A DNA stretch of 64,000 nucleotides from Phymorhynchus buccinoides. Taxonomy: Eukaryota > Mollusca > Gastropoda > Neogastropoda > Raphitomidae. The stretch covers positions 81,085,747 through 81,149,746 of the forward strand of contig CM065682.1 in assembly GCA_017654935.2 (NCBI GenBank), read 5' to 3'. Every line of letters begins with the position of its first letter. The stretch's first letter is position 1. Shown here one piece after another: positions 12,192-23,623 of the stretch. The notes beneath the pieces are model-generated. The model searched no databases, had not been told where the DNA came from, and saw only the letters and a list, made by a program, of their open reading frames with translations. The position numbers were made by a program, and so were the translations under genes.

Positions 12192-12447
12192 TTTTATTCA
12201 GGGATGGGGGAATTGACCGCCAAACAGCAAATTTCCCCCAAAATGACATTATTTTTCCGCCCCCAAAAAAGTCTGTCCGCAGAAAAAACAAATAACATTA
12301 ACTCAGTTCAGCCATTCTAATGCTGTTTCAGGGCTTCAGTTATCAAAAACAGCCTTCAGCGTGACCCCCTGGACCCCTACTAGGGTCCTTCTGCGGGCCC
12401 CAGACCCCCACTTTTCAGCTTTTTTTCACTTTTCCAATTCCCATGCC
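12192..12447. mobile_element. MITE with CATGGGAATTG-like ends (hAT-like)
   Basis: Starts near GGGATGGGGGAATTG and ends CAATTCCCATGCCTGG. The short intact relative at 26132-26254 has ends CAGGCATGGGAATTG and CAATTCCCATGCCTG. Assignment to hAT is inference. Confidence 0.5.
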
Positions 12448-12550
12448 TGGCTATTATTGCATCACAAGTTGTTTACGTCTTTTCATCATGTGCGGCACTA
12501 TGTCTATTTTTAGTTACTAGAAAATGGGTTGAGTCCGTGTTTTGTTGTTG

Positions 12551-12794
12551 TTAACCCTTTCACCGCCAATGTCGCATTTATACACCACAATGGTTTAACA
12601 CCCATGTCACTAAAAGGCATCAAATCAGGGTCTGTTATTCGAAGACTCTATTTTCTTAATTTTGGGAGGTAAGGATGGGCCTAATGTTATACATGTCACA
12701 GAGGAATTCACAATATTGCAGATTTTGTTTTCTCTACCCAGTTAAGTTTAATGGTATATTTTGGCTGAAAAATGGCTGGCGGCGAAAGGGTTAA
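12551..12794 (+). mobile_element. TTAA-flanked MITE, family T1
   Basis: 244 bp from TTAACCCTTTCACCGCCAAT to GGCGGCGAAAGGGTTAA. TTAA on both sides is the target-site signature of piggyBac-type transposases. Other T1 copies: 34110-34354, 38793-39015, 57484-57721, 59951-60192. Confidence 0.8.
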
Positions 12795-13527
12795 ATCTTT
12801 TCTTTTGGGTTTAAATTTAACTCTGCTTTACTTTGTTTAGAATGTCCATATAGTTGTGTGTTTTTCTTATTCTGTAGTGTATGAATAGCGATGTGAGAAA
12901 ATTTGTAGTTGACCCTTCCTAGTCATGTCTATTATCTTTTTAAATTATAATTTTAGAACATTATTATTTTTGTCATTTTACATGAACATTCAAACCAAAA
13001 CCAGTTGTATTAACTTGGTATTTTGGTCTATGTTCTAAAAAACATATAAAGAGTGCTGGCTTAGTTTCTCCTCATTAGGGAGGCATTGGCAGAACCCAAG
13101 CCGAGGACAGCTGTTTCGACTCTAGGGAGTCTCATCAGCTCGGCACTGGATATATGCGTAATTGCCTCTTTTATTTGATCAGATTGTGTAGATTGGATGA
13201 GGTTGTCTAGTAATGTTCAGATCAATAATCAATTGACTTGCATTTTGAATGAAAGTTCGTTTAGCGTCCTCCGGTCTGGAACAGGCACATATGGGACGTT
13301 AATAACTATAAAGATAGTGGGACCATCCTGGAGGTACTGCAATACCAGGATAGTCCAGAAGTTTTTAAATTATCAAGATTGATTTGCATTTTGGTTACTT
13401 GTTGTTATTATATACATGCTTAATTCAATAATTGTATCAAACATTCCTGTGTTTTTTGGAATGCTCAACATGTGTATTGTGTTAAACTGTTTAGAAACCA
13501 TTTTGCTTTATTCGAGTTATCATATTT
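12795..13527. other. Intergenic sequence
   Basis: AT-rich sequence. At 13115-13140 CTGTTTCGACTCTAGGGAGT looks like the edge of a dispersed repeat. No gene seen. Confidence 0.4.
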
Positions 13528-13672
13528 TACGGACTATAAGGTGATACCTTTTCCCCAGACTGAGACCCCTGCGCCTTATAATGTGACTACTAAAATAGTA
13601 AGAAAATATAATAACAGAATCTGAATTTTGTGTAAAATTTGGGGCGTGCACCTTATAATCCAAAAATTATTA
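13528..13672. mobile_element. MITE with ACGGACTATAAGG-type ends, degenerate
   Basis: Left end TTTTACGGACTATAAGGTGA; right part CACCTTATAATCC. A clear copy of the family is 18445-18612. Confidence 0.5.
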
Positions 13673-13912
13673 TCCAACTTTTTTCTTGTTGTGGTCGTTG
13701 GTTTATGCAATGTTTTTTCCACCGAGTCACAGCTTTTATATTAACATTTTCTGTTGTTTTTGGATAGCTTTAATTTCTGAGTATTTTTATTTTTTGACTG
13801 GGTAGAAGCTGAGAACCTGTTTTGCAGTGCAGTGGAACCTTCGAATTAAGACTGAGAAATCAACCCCCCCCAAAAGGACTTCATACTCATAGGGAGGTGG
13901 ACACAGTTCCAT

Positions 13913-14364
13913 AAAATGCAGACTATAAGCCGCAACTTTTCCCCTCAACTTTGGCCCATGCGGCTTATAGACTGATGCGGCTTATCTGTGGATTTTTTCC
14001 CACTCTACATTTATCAGTATTATTAAATTTGTTTCTGGACACATTCTTCAGCCTATTTTGAGCTTCTTTAGACTCAAAAACTGGTTTTGGTAATCAATAG
14101 ATTCAAGGTATCTGAGAGCATTAAATACTTAATAGTTATGTTTTGATAGGTGAACTTCTCTATTTGTGTGCACATATAATTTTTATCTGCGGCTTATAAA
14201 CTGATGTGGCTTATATGTAAATAAATACCTAATATTTTGTCAATTTAAAGGATGCGGCTTATATACAGGTGCGGCTTATATACAGGTGCGGCTTATATAC
14301 AGGTGCGGCTTATGTACAGGTGCGGCTTATGTACAGGTGCGGCTTATAGTCCAGTTTTTATGGT
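13913..14364. mobile_element. MITE with ACTATAAGCCGCA ends and internal 17-bp repeats
   Basis: Left end GCAGACTATAAGCCGCAA; right end TGCGGCTTATAGTCCAG. Inside, GCGGCTTATATACAGGT is repeated about six times in tandem (14254-14350). Confidence 0.65.
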
Positions 14365-14439
14365 AGTCGGGATATGAAGGGAAAAATTGGTGAACCTTTT
14401 TGGGTTCACATCTTAGAGGGAGTCTTATAGGGAGGTTGC

Positions 14440-15165
14440 ACAGTACAGTGGAGCCTCCATTATAAGACTCCCATCCCACATAAGACCTATTTCTCTGAGA
14501 CATTGCCCTTCTTTGTAAGTATTAAAATTACCTCCCTTATAGGTCACTGCAACTAGGGTTATTAACGCCCTTGACAGCGAGAGTGAAGCCCGTGTTGGTC
14601 AGTATCCAAAAGGCATGGGTGCTACTCCCCCAAATGAAAAAAAATGAAAGGCAGGGGTCCAGGGACCCATGGCCCCGGTAGGGTACAGGGGCAGAGCCCC
14701 GTCGGACGATTCAGGGGGGCAAGTTAAGAGAGATACGAGACAGACAGATAGTTAAAATGAGAGACAGAGACAGTTTGAATCTGATAAGCCTTGTAACATT
14801 ATTACATTGCCTTTGTAAACTTCCAAGATAGAACAACTAGACTAAGTTAAAAACGCCCCAAATCGCTTGTGGTCCATTTAGTTTTTTTGGATGAATGACA
14901 ACAAAACTGAAGTTCAGTTTCTGGTAAAATTAAAAATACTGAAATCAGTGTAAAAATGAAAGAGTAGCACCCACGAAAAGGGCATTCACTCTCACAAAAG
15001 GCAGCCATTAGTGGCCTCAAATTGGGTTATTGCTCAGTACTCAAGCATCTACCAAGGGCATTCACTCTAGCAAAAGGTGGTTATTGCAGTGGCCAATAAG
15101 ACCCCTCCCTTATAAGACCTCATTTTGGATGATTTTTGAAGGTCTTATACGGGAGGTTCCACTGT
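14440..15165. mobile_element. TA-type MITE family M1, split by other repeats
   Basis: Starts ACAGTGGAGCCTCCATTATA, ends GGGAGGTTCCACTGTA. Between the ends lie the 14548-15100 repeat and, nested in that, a 0.35-kb repeat (14628-14975). Intact M1 copies: 17711-17877 and 49342-49505. Confidence 0.65.
14628..14975 (+). repeat. Repeat R2 nested in another repeat
   Basis: CTCCCCCAAATGAAAAAAA, GGCAGGGGTCCAGGGACCCA, GGCAGAGCCCCGTCGGACGA. Second copy at 19449-19720 with the same order. Confidence 0.65.
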
Positions 15166-15540
15166 ATTGTGACATTTTCCAGGGTATAGCTCACCGAACA
15201 CAACCCCACCAAACTAGTCTTTCACAATTGGATTAACAATTACGATATTAACCATGCTTTTGGGGGGTTCTGTATCAGTGTTTAAACAGTATTTTAACTG
15301 ATCAAAAATATGCATGCATGTATTTATGTGGGGGGTTTTCAGTCATGATATTATATTACTTGCATATGAATGTGTCTACACAAAATGTGATTTATAAAGA
15401 AACCGAACACCCCACTTTTCTTACGTAATTTATACTCATTTCATGCTTTGTTTTCCATTGCCAACTTCAGGATTTGTGACCACTAAATTTGTTTTAAAAA
15501 ATATCATCTTTTCTGTGAAATTTTATCTTGATATTCAAAG
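15166..15540. other. Intergenic sequence, nothing recognised
   Basis: AT-rich, no frames of note and no shared repeat seen. Confidence 0.4.
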
Positions 15541-15544
15541 GCCG

Positions 15545-15850
15545 ATTTTCCCCCATGGGGATACCTGGGGAGGATCTTTGGTATAAATAGTTCATCCACC
15601 TTCTGGAAGTTCTGTGCTTGTAACTTCCTCTAATCTGCCACTCTTTTTAACTCTGCCTTTTTCTTTCTGTTATCTTATTGGCCCATTCTCCTGCCTTTAA
15701 AAAAAAAAAAAATCTTCCAAATAATTTTTATCCTTTGAGCTCCTCCGAAATCGGAATGTGTCGGCTGTACGCAGCAGGGAGACCAGTGAAAACTGAAAAC
15801 CTTGCCCATTATGACCATATGGCCTGGGAACGCAGAAGAAGAAGAAAAAG
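15545..15850 (-). repeat. R1 repeat, uninterrupted copy
   Basis: Runs (minus sense) from GCCATATGGTC and the TCTTCTTCTTC end through the ACTGGTCTCCCTGCTGCG block to GGTATCCCCATGGGG. Serves as the empty-site reference for the insertions in 8885-9810. Confidence 0.65.
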
Positions 15851-15974
15851 GCCGATTGAACCAATGTCTGAAACGCATTATTTTACATCATGTATTATTA
15901 AGGTGTAGTCCTAAGCTGTCAGTGCGTCCAATCCCTCCCTCCACTACTTAATGTAGTCAATTCTTATAGATGGT

Positions 15975-16195
15975 GCATTTCGCGCACGTTTAAGAACCCG
16001 TTCGCAATTTTTAAAAAGTTGTCATTTGGTCAAAATTTACCCCTCCCCCCTTCTCCATCAGTCACACAAAAAAACGCATGCAAAATAAGGTGGTGCAGCA
16101 CTAGCTGCAACGCGCTCTCCAGGGGGGAGCAGCCCAAATTTTACATCGACGAGTCCCTGTTACTATAAAAGTAAACTACCAATACAGTCAAACCT
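15975..16195 (+). mobile_element. 5'-truncated SINE family A
   Basis: Keeps the TTGTCATTTGGTCAAAATTT and GCGCTCTCCAGG...GAGCAGCCC tail. The head is lost or decayed. Confidence 0.6.
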
Positions 16196-16376
16196 CTATT
16201 GTAGGAACCTCTGTTAAAAGACCTCCTCTCGTTTAAGACTTGATTCTTTTTGGTCACGGATGTAACGTATGTCACTATAATTTATGTATAAAACCGACCT
16301 CCATTATAAGACCCCTTCAATTTAAGACAGATTTCCCCTAACATTTTGGAAGTCTTGAAATAGAGGTATGACTGTA
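16192..16376. mobile_element. TA-type MITE family M2
   Basis: Starts ACAGTCAAACCTCTATTGTA, ends GAAATAGAGGTATGACTGTA. Relatives: 23624-25095 (split by a TTAA element) and a fragment at 29690-29800. Confidence 0.65.
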
Positions 16377-16867
16377 CCAATAAGATATGTGGAGGATTCT
16401 TATGTGAGATGTTGAGTACATGTTTTTTCTGAGTTTACAATTTTTTTGATATGTTTTTTTAAATGGAAAAAACCCAAACCATTGACTAAGTTAGTAAACT
16501 TACATTCAGCTGTGCTTTATAACCACATGTGAAGAATGTTTTGTTTTTCTTCTTTTTGTTTGATTTTGTTTGGTTTTTGTTCTGTATTAATATTTATTAC
16601 GAAATATTTTCTTATTGAGCACTTTGTGGCTGTTAGCGGTGACAACTATGTTGGATGGTTGTGAGTTGTTAATTCTGGTTTTTAAAATCAGAGTGAGCTA
16701 GTCATATCTTGTGTGTATATTTTTTTTAATATCTAGTCATATATTCATTATTGTTATATATTTTTGTTATCTCTCTGTCTTTTGTATCAACCCACGTACC
16801 TGATCACAATGTATCCTATATACCCTGAAAACATGCAGTTTATCAATGTATTTTTTGGTCGTGTTTT
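16377..16867. other. Intergenic AT-rich sequence
   Basis: T-rich with no frames or shared repeats that I can see. Confidence 0.4.
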
Positions 16868-17210
16868 GAAATCTCTGTTATTATTTATTGTTTATATTAT
16901 ATTTATGATATTGTTTATATTATATTTATGATGATATTGTTTATATTATATTTATGATGATATTGTTTATATTATATTTATGATGTTATTGTTTATATTA
17001 TATTTATGATGTTATTGTTTATATTATATTTATGATGTTATTGTTTATATTATATTTATGATGTTATTGTTTATATTATATTTATGATGTTATTGTTTAT
17101 ATTATATTTATGATGTTATTGTTTATATTATATTTATTGTTATTGTTTATATTATATTTATATGATGATATTGTTTATATTATATTTATGATGTTATTGT
17201 CATCAGTGTT
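16868..17210. repeat. 26-bp AT-rich tandem array
   Basis: About 12 units of GTTATTGTTTATATTATATT plus TATGAT, period 26 with a few short variants. Confidence 0.9.
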
Positions 17211-17230
17211 ATTAGTATTATTAAGTATTA

Positions 17231-17596
17231 GTATTAGGTACTTTATAGTCACAGAGGCGTCTCTGTGAAATTCGGGTTGCTCCCACCTGGAGAGCGCGTC
17301 GCAGCTGGAGGCGCGCCACCCAATTTTAAAAAAAAATACAATTTTTGTCACTGATTAGGGGGGGGGGGGGGGGGGTAAATTTTTACCAAATGACAACTTT
17401 TTCGTTGCCACTGGGTTTAACGTATGCTAAGTGCATGGGCACACGGGACCTCGGTTTATCGTCTCATCCGAAAGATTCCACGTTCAGACAGTTAAGGCCT
17501 AGTGCAGAATGAGAGGAAAAAATCCCCTGTACCCAGGTTCGAACTCAGGTTTACTTGACACGAAGCGAACGCGCTACCACTGTGCCACTCTACACC
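17231..17596 (-). mobile_element. SINE family A, minus strand, near full length
   Basis: Reverse complement of the family: head GTGTAGAGTGGCACAGTGGT at 17577-17596, GGATGAGACGATAAACCGAG, then a tail with GAGCAACCCGAATTTCACAG and ATAAAGTACCTAATAC at 17231. Confidence 0.85.
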
Positions 17597-17710
17597 ACAT
17601 CATTTAAAAAAAAACTGCTTCCTGCATTTAGTATTTTCCTGTCTGTGTTCAGAATGGTATTCCACATATTATGTATTCTATTGTAAAAGTTTAACATTGA
17701 TATTGGAACT

Positions 17711-17877
17711 ACAGTGAGACCTCCCATTATAAGACTCCCTCCCACATAAGACCTACTGCTCTGAGACATTGCCCTTCTTTGTAAGTATTAACATTACCTC
17801 GCTTTTAAGACCCCTCCCTTATAAGACCTCATTTTGGATGATTCTTGAAGGTCTTATAAGGGAGGTTCCACTGTATG
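17711..17877. mobile_element. TA-type MITE family M1, intact
   Basis: 167 bp. Ends ACAGTGAGACCTCCCATTAT and TATAAGGGAGGTTCCACTGT. Internal CCCACATAAGACCTACT and TTTTGGATGATTCTTGAAGG. Confidence 0.75.
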
Positions 17878-18066
17878 AGGATTATGTTGCATGTGTATAT
17901 AGTAGTCCAACAGGCATCATGCATTTGTTAGGAAGAACTTTGGAACTACTGCTGAAAAAAGAATCCCCCCCGAAAATGTTGGATTTGCTGTGTATTTATT
18001 TAACATAATCAGTTTACTGGTAAGTATCAGTAAATGACTGATTGCTAAACCAAAATTCTGACTGAT

Positions 18067-18215
18067 AAATTTGAACAGAGGCTTTGATGTTGTGGTTTTT
18101 CACCTGGTTTTTGTTAAATTTGAACAGAGGCTTTGATGTTGTGGTTTTTCACCTGGTTTTTGTTAAATTTGAACAGAGGCTTTGATGTTGTGGGTTTTCA
18201 CCTGGTTTTTGTTCC
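18067..18215. repeat. Three copies of a 49-bp repeat
   Basis: TTTGAACAGAGGCTTTGATG and GTGGTTTTTCACCTGGTTTT repeat three times with period 49. Confidence 0.9.
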
Positions 18216-18444
18216 CCCGGGACCTGTTTTGACACCGGTTGTTGGGGGGCATTGTCGCTGATGGGACTGGTTTTCAAAATTCCTGGCGCAATCGCTGCAT
18301 TAGTCAACAATTTTTATTTTCAGATGGAATAAGCAGTTATATTTCGCTTTTTTTGTCCAAAGAGATAGTGCCCAAGTTTTTGTTTTATTTTGTAAGTGAT
18401 TCTAGTCATTTTGTAGATCACTCTCTCTCTCTCTCTGGTTGGTC

Positions 18445-18612
18445 TACTGTGTTTTTCGGACTATATGGCGCATCTTTGTATAAGTCGCACCCGCAAAATG
18501 TTACCAAATTTCAGATTTTTTTATACTTTAAAAAACATTATATATCAGTCACATTATAAGGTCTCAGTCTTGGAAAAAAAAGTATCGCCTTATAGTCCGA
18601 AAAATACGGTAA
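18445..18612. mobile_element. 168-bp MITE with TTTTTCGGACTATA ends
   Basis: GTGTTTTTCGGACTATATGG at the left and CCTTATAGTCCGAAAAATAC at the right, AT-rich middle. Related: 13528-13672 and 33985-34380. Confidence 0.75.
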
Positions 18613-18726
18613 TTAGGCGTATTGTAGATCACATTTTTGTTTGCTTTTATTATTTCTAGTCCCATTTTGTATATATTGCTGGTTACGCTGCCTTCCAGCT
18701 GTATAATTATGCAGTGATGATGACCA

Positions 18727-18879
18727 GGGACGGTATTCATGTTGAGATAGCATGAGACTTAGCATGATGCTAACTTAGAAGCTCTTCCAATGTCCTATAG
18801 GATTTAATAGGACTTTTGGAAGAGCTTCTAAGTTAGCATCATGCTAAGTCTCATGCTATCTCGACATGAATACCGTCCC
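18727..18879. mobile_element. 153-bp near-perfect palindrome
   Basis: Arms of about 68-70 bp: GGGACGGTATTCATGTTGAG at the left against CTCGACATGAATACCGTCCC at the right, with at most a few mismatches and a short AT loop (CCTATAGGATTTAATAGG). A transcript would fold as one long hairpin. Probably a foldback MITE. Confidence 0.75.
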
Positions 18880-19448
18880 AGTATTACAGGTCATTGAGAT
18901 TATCAAGCAGTTTTAATATTATGCCAGGTCGCAGGGGTGAAAGTAAGACCTTTCAATCCTGAAATGACACGTTTCAATGTTCTCTGAATCTTCCTAATCC
19001 TGAAGTGGTGACTGCTTCAAAAATAATTTCTGTGTGTCTGTGTATACAACAGGATGGGTGAGGGGTGGTGTTAGAATTGCGTTTCTTTCATCTTGTTTTC
19101 ATCTGCCATCAATTTTAGCGAAAATGTTTGATTTTTTTTAAGACAATGTTTCCGGATCGCCAACCCTGAAGACTCTTTCCATCAACTTTTTCAATCCTGA
19201 TTTCAGGAGCATACATGAAGTACTTTCAACCATGCCCTGAGTAGTGAGGACAGAAACACTGGTTATGTCCCTTTGAAACGTGACACATTTTACACATCGC
19301 TAGGCCAGTTGAATTCTCCGTTCAAGTTCCAGTCCGAGTTTTTGGATAACCTCCACTGTGAATAGTGTACACGTCCGCACTAACGATAACTCTATCAGCC
19401 CGGTTCGCCGAGCTTTTAAGCAATCCATCTTACCCTTTTAGAATATCT
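18880..19448. other. Intergenic sequence with a decayed dispersed repeat
   Basis: 18950-19225 shares blocks (TTTCAATCCTGAAATGACA, GGATGGGTGAGGGGTGGTGT) with 35195-35490 in helicase intron 9. No gene. Confidence 0.5.
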
Positions 19449-19720
19449 GGTGCAACTCCCCCAAATGAAAAAAACCCTGAAAGGCAGGGGTCCAGGGATC
19501 CATGGCCCCGGCAGGGTACAGGGGCAGAGCCCCTTCGGACGATTCAGGGGGGCAACTTAAGAGAGATATATAACGAGACAGACAGACAGTTAAAATGATA
19601 GACATAAGCCTTGTAAGATTATTACATTGCCTTTGTAATCTTCCAAGATAATACAATTAAATTAAAAACGCCGCAAATCGCTTGTGGTCATTTTTTTGGG
19701 GGTGATGAATTTGGGGGCAT
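19449..19720 (+). repeat. Repeat R2, second copy
   Basis: Same blocks as 14628-14975 (AAAGGCAGGGGTCCAGGGA, GGGGCAGAGCCCC, GGACGATTCAGGGGGGCAA). Confidence 0.65.
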
Positions 19721-19989
19721 TTGTATGGAAGTGAGACCTGGTCAAAACAAGATTTCTTACCAGATACGAGGAAAAACACATGAAACCCGTGATTTTGACA
19801 CGTGATCTGGTGGGTCTACCCACCAAAAAACGGGGTTGTCGAGTCCAGGGTATTAATTACTTACACCACCTCACAGTGTACAATACTTGTCTTATTTGCG
19901 ATTTAACGAGACGGACCTGTGTATATATTTCCATTTATTCGCACATTATGTTCAGTTTCCGACCCTCTATCTCTGCAGATCCCTGGGCA

Positions 19990-20145
19990 TAAGCTTTCAA
20001 CTGTTGGTCAGCGCTCTTTTGCTGTTTCAGGACCAACCTCCTGGAACAAACTTCCCCTCTCCCTCTGTCAGTGACCGACCCTCTCTACTTTCAAATCGAA
20101 CCTCAAAACCTCACCCACCATTGAAGCTAATTCTCTTTCCCTCTA
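19990..20145 (+). pseudogene. Non-LTR retrotransposon fragment (C-terminus)
   Basis: One frame reads KLSTVGQRSFAVSGPTSWNK then LPLSL, the GQRSFAV.GP..WN.LP signature of LINE ORF2 tails. It loses frame soon after. AATAAA-like signals follow at 20251-20257. Confidence 0.65.
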
Positions 20146-20457
20146 TCTTGCACGTAGGTCTATTTCTCAAAAGTGTGTGTGTGTTATCATCTTTGTTTGA
20201 ATGTATTATGAACGTTAATTATGTGTGTGCACTTTGATTTCTTTCAAGATTTAATAAATACTGTATGTTGTATATTTGTACTTACAGATCCCACCTGATC
20301 TGATTCTTTCGTTACAGCTTTTATTTCATTCTGTGGGTTTGTTCCAAATTATGATTAGAACCCAACAAACTTATATTTATGATTGTAAAAAGAGTAGTTA
20401 ATTCTTGTTCAATATGCTGCTTTGTATACATGAAGGATAAATAAATTTGTATTCAAT

Positions 20458-20790
20458 ACCGTTGGTGAAATTCAAAAACCTCGCAACTCGATTTTTGGGG
20501 GGGTTGAGTCAGCTCTCTAATCTTTCCCGCCACCTTCCATCAAAAGCTTGTATCTCTAACGACTTTCTATCTGGGGTAAATGAGGTGGTGTAAATTGAAG
20601 AAAAACTTGCAAGTCCCAAATTCAGAAAAAATTGGGGTTTTTAAAAATACAAAATGCAGGACTAAACTCACAATGTCTTGAACAACATATTCATCATAGT
20701 TAATCAATTGTGGTAAACATGGTTAATATTTAAAACATTTTTCTCAAAACTACCAAAATTGAGATACGAGGTTTCTGAATTTCACCGACG
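20458..20790. mobile_element. 333-bp MITE with CCGTTGGTGAAATTC ends
   Basis: Left ACCGTTGGTGAAATTCAAAA; right inverted copy TTTCTGAATTTCACCGACG. The arms extend over about 35 bp. Flanking ATATGCTGYTTTGTATACA occurs on both sides. Confidence 0.65.
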
Positions 20791-21153
20791 ATATGCTGTT
20801 TTGTATACAGGCAATATTTCACTTTTTTGTGTGATAATCAAAAGGCATTGTTCTTCCAACTGTTCAAATTTTTTGCATTGCATATTTTCTTTAAATATCC
20901 TTTGTTTCATCTTTTATAAACATATATTTTGGAATATTGTCTCGTTTAATAATTTTGTTTGTCTTTTGACAATTCAAACTTGTTAGAAATCCAAGAAGAA
21001 ATAATGATTCCTGTACCCAATGTATTTTAAAATATGTAACTTGTGTATATGAAGGTATTTTATGGTTTGCGACAGAATTGTGCTCGAGGTTTGGGTTTTT
21101 TCCCCCCAACAAACTTCAATCAATGGTGATCATCAAGATCAGGGTTGCAGTTT

Positions 21154-21835
21154 CCAGGGACAAACTGCTTAAAAAACCACCCAAGGACAGACTTGTTTCC
21201 AGGGACAAACTGCTTAAAAACCACCCAAGGACAGACTTGTTTCCAGGGACAAACTGCTTAAAAAACCACCCAAGGACAGACTTATTTCCAGGGACAAACT
21301 GCTTAAAAACCACCCAAGGACAGACTTGTTTCCAGGGACAAACTGCTTAAAAACCCACCCAAGGACAGACTTGTTTCCAGGGACAAACTGCTTAAAAAAC
21401 CACCCAAGGACAGACTTGTTTCCAGGGACAAACTGCTTAAAAACCACCCAAGGACAGACTTGTTTCCAGGGACAAACTGCTTAAAAAACCACCCAAGGAC
21501 AGACTTGTTTCCAGGGACAAACTGCTTAAAAAACCACCCAAGGACAGACTTGTTTCCAGGGACAAACTGCTTAAAAAACCACCCAAGGACAGACTTATTT
21601 CCAGGGACAAACTGCTTAAAAAACCACCCAAGGACAGACTTATTTCCAGGGACAAACTGCTTAAAAAAACCAAGGACAGACTTATTTCCAGGGACAAACT
21701 GCTTAAAAAACCACCCAAGGACAGACTTGTTTCCAGGGACAAACTGCTTAAAAAACCACCCAAGGACAGACTTATTTCCAGGGACAAACTGCTTAAAAAA
21801 CCACCCAAGGACAGACTTGTTTCCAGGGACAAACA
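21154..21835. repeat. 45-bp tandem array, 16 units
   Basis: Unit CCAGGGACAAACTGCTTAAA plus AAACCACCCAAGGACAGACTTGTTT, period 44-46. It is open on both strands only because the unit lacks stops; not coding. Confidence 0.92.
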
Positions 21836-22179
21836 TCGCAAAGTCAGGCCTCATTAAATATAGAAATATTCCATGATGTAGGCACATTTCTGGATATTTT
21901 GTATAGTATTGTTTGTGCCAACTTACTTCCATATTCAAGATCCTTCGGTGTTCAGTAACCTACGTATAGCATGTCTGTTAAAAATTCAAATTGCCTGTTG
22001 TTTTGGGTGTTCCTGTGTTCAATAGTAAGGTCAGCTAACGAGATAAGTGATTCCTCTACAACATTTTGATTCTGCTGTTTCCTGGGACAGAAAAGTGTAT
22101 TCCAGGGACAGGGTGACCCTTTTGACTTTCCAGGAACAAATAGATCTACCCCTCAGGAGGGGCAGTAGGCAATCCTGCA

Positions 22180-23190
22180 AGATCCATAAGCCTCTGTAGT
22201 GTGATTTGTGAATTGATTTGTCATACCATTCATATCGCTTCTCAAAGACAGCCTCTGTCGTGAATGGTGTATTGCGATTTGTCATACCATATCACTTTTC
22301 AAAGACAGCCTCTGAAGTTGTGATTTGTGTATTGATTTGTCATACCATATCACTTCTCAAAGACAGCCTCTGAAGTTGTGATTTGTGTATTGATTTGTCA
22401 TACCATATCACTTTTCAAAGACAGCCTCTGAAGTTGTGATTTGTGTATTGATTTGTCATACCATATCACTTTTCAAAGACAGCCTCTGAAGTTGTGATTT
22501 GTGTATTGATTTGTCATACCATATCACTTCTCAAAGACAGCCTCTGAAGTTGTGATTTGTGTATTGATTTGTCATACCATATCACTTTTCAAAGACAGCC
22601 TCTGAAGTTGTGATTTGTGTATTGATTTGTCATACCATATCACTTCTCAAAGACAGCCTCTGAAGTTGTGATTTGTGTATTGATTTGTCATACCATATCA
22701 CTTCTCAAAGACAGCCTCTGAAGTTGTGATTTGTGTATTGATTTGTCATACCATATCACTTTTCAAAGACAGCCTCTGAAGTTGTGATTTGTGTATTGAT
22801 TTGTCATACCATATCACTTTTCAAAGACAGCCTCTGAAGTTGTGATTTGTGTATTGATTTGTCATACCATATCACTTTTCAAAGACAGCCTCTGAAGTTG
22901 TGATTTGTGTATTGATTTGTCATACCATATCACTTTTCAAAGACAGCCTCTGAAGTTGCGATTTGTGTATTGATTTGTCATACCATATCACTTTTCAAAG
23001 ACAGCCTCTGAAGTTGTGATTTGTGTATTGATTTGTCATACCATATCACTTTTCAAAGACAGCCTCTGAAGTTGTGATTTGTGTATTGATTCGTCATACC
23101 ATATCACTTCTCAAAGACAGCCTCTGAAGTTGTGATTTGTGTATTGATTTGTCATACCATATCACTTTTCAAAGACAGCCTCTGTTGTGA
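22180..23190. repeat. 58-bp tandem array, about 17 units
   Basis: Unit contains AAAGACAGCCTCTGAAGTTG, TGATTTGTGTATTGATTTGT and CATACCATATCACTT. Units are very similar, so the array is young or homogenised. Confidence 0.92.
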
Positions 23191-23348
23191 TTGAAGTATT
23201 TTGTTGTTATACCATTCATGTCACCGTTCTAGTTCTCGTCTTCCATTCGTATGATTAGCTACTCTTTTTAATGCAACAGGCTTTAAGTTAAACGTGTTTT
23301 TGTTTAAACTAGTATAACTTCTTCAAAGATATCTTTAATTCTTGCAGT

Positions 23349-23580
23349 ATTTACTCTTCTATCACCACGGGCAAATATATTCGCCAAAGACATCACTACA
23401 CAGTACACTCCCATCAAGTGCAAAGACATCTGCCAAGCACCCTGCCATGTCTTTTTAGAGCTCGTGTCACTGTTTCTGGCGTTAAAACAATGCATGCGCA
23501 CTCACACACAAAAAAGTTACTTCCCTCTTGTTGGTTGAGATGCAACAGACAACCAAGAATTTATACCAACAGCTGAGTTA
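23349..23580 (-). mobile_element. Degenerate TTAA-type MITE, family T2
   Basis: Starts ACTCTTCTATCACCACGGGC and contains ATATTCGCC, CCCATCAAGTGCAAAGACAT, TCTTGTTGGTTGAGATGCAA: reverse orientation of 62593-62840. Confidence 0.6.
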
Positions 23581-23623
23581 CTAAGTATTGTACGTGTCGT
23601 TGCATTTTACCATTGTTACCAAT

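Noticed and set aside
21116..21938. Repeat proteins on both strands (GNKSVLGWFFKQFVP type)
   Set aside because: Frame content is the 45-bp tandem repeat; open on both strands, no start context or other domain.
22180..23190. CRISPR-like regular array (58-bp period)
   Set aside because: Units are identical throughout, with no variable spacers.
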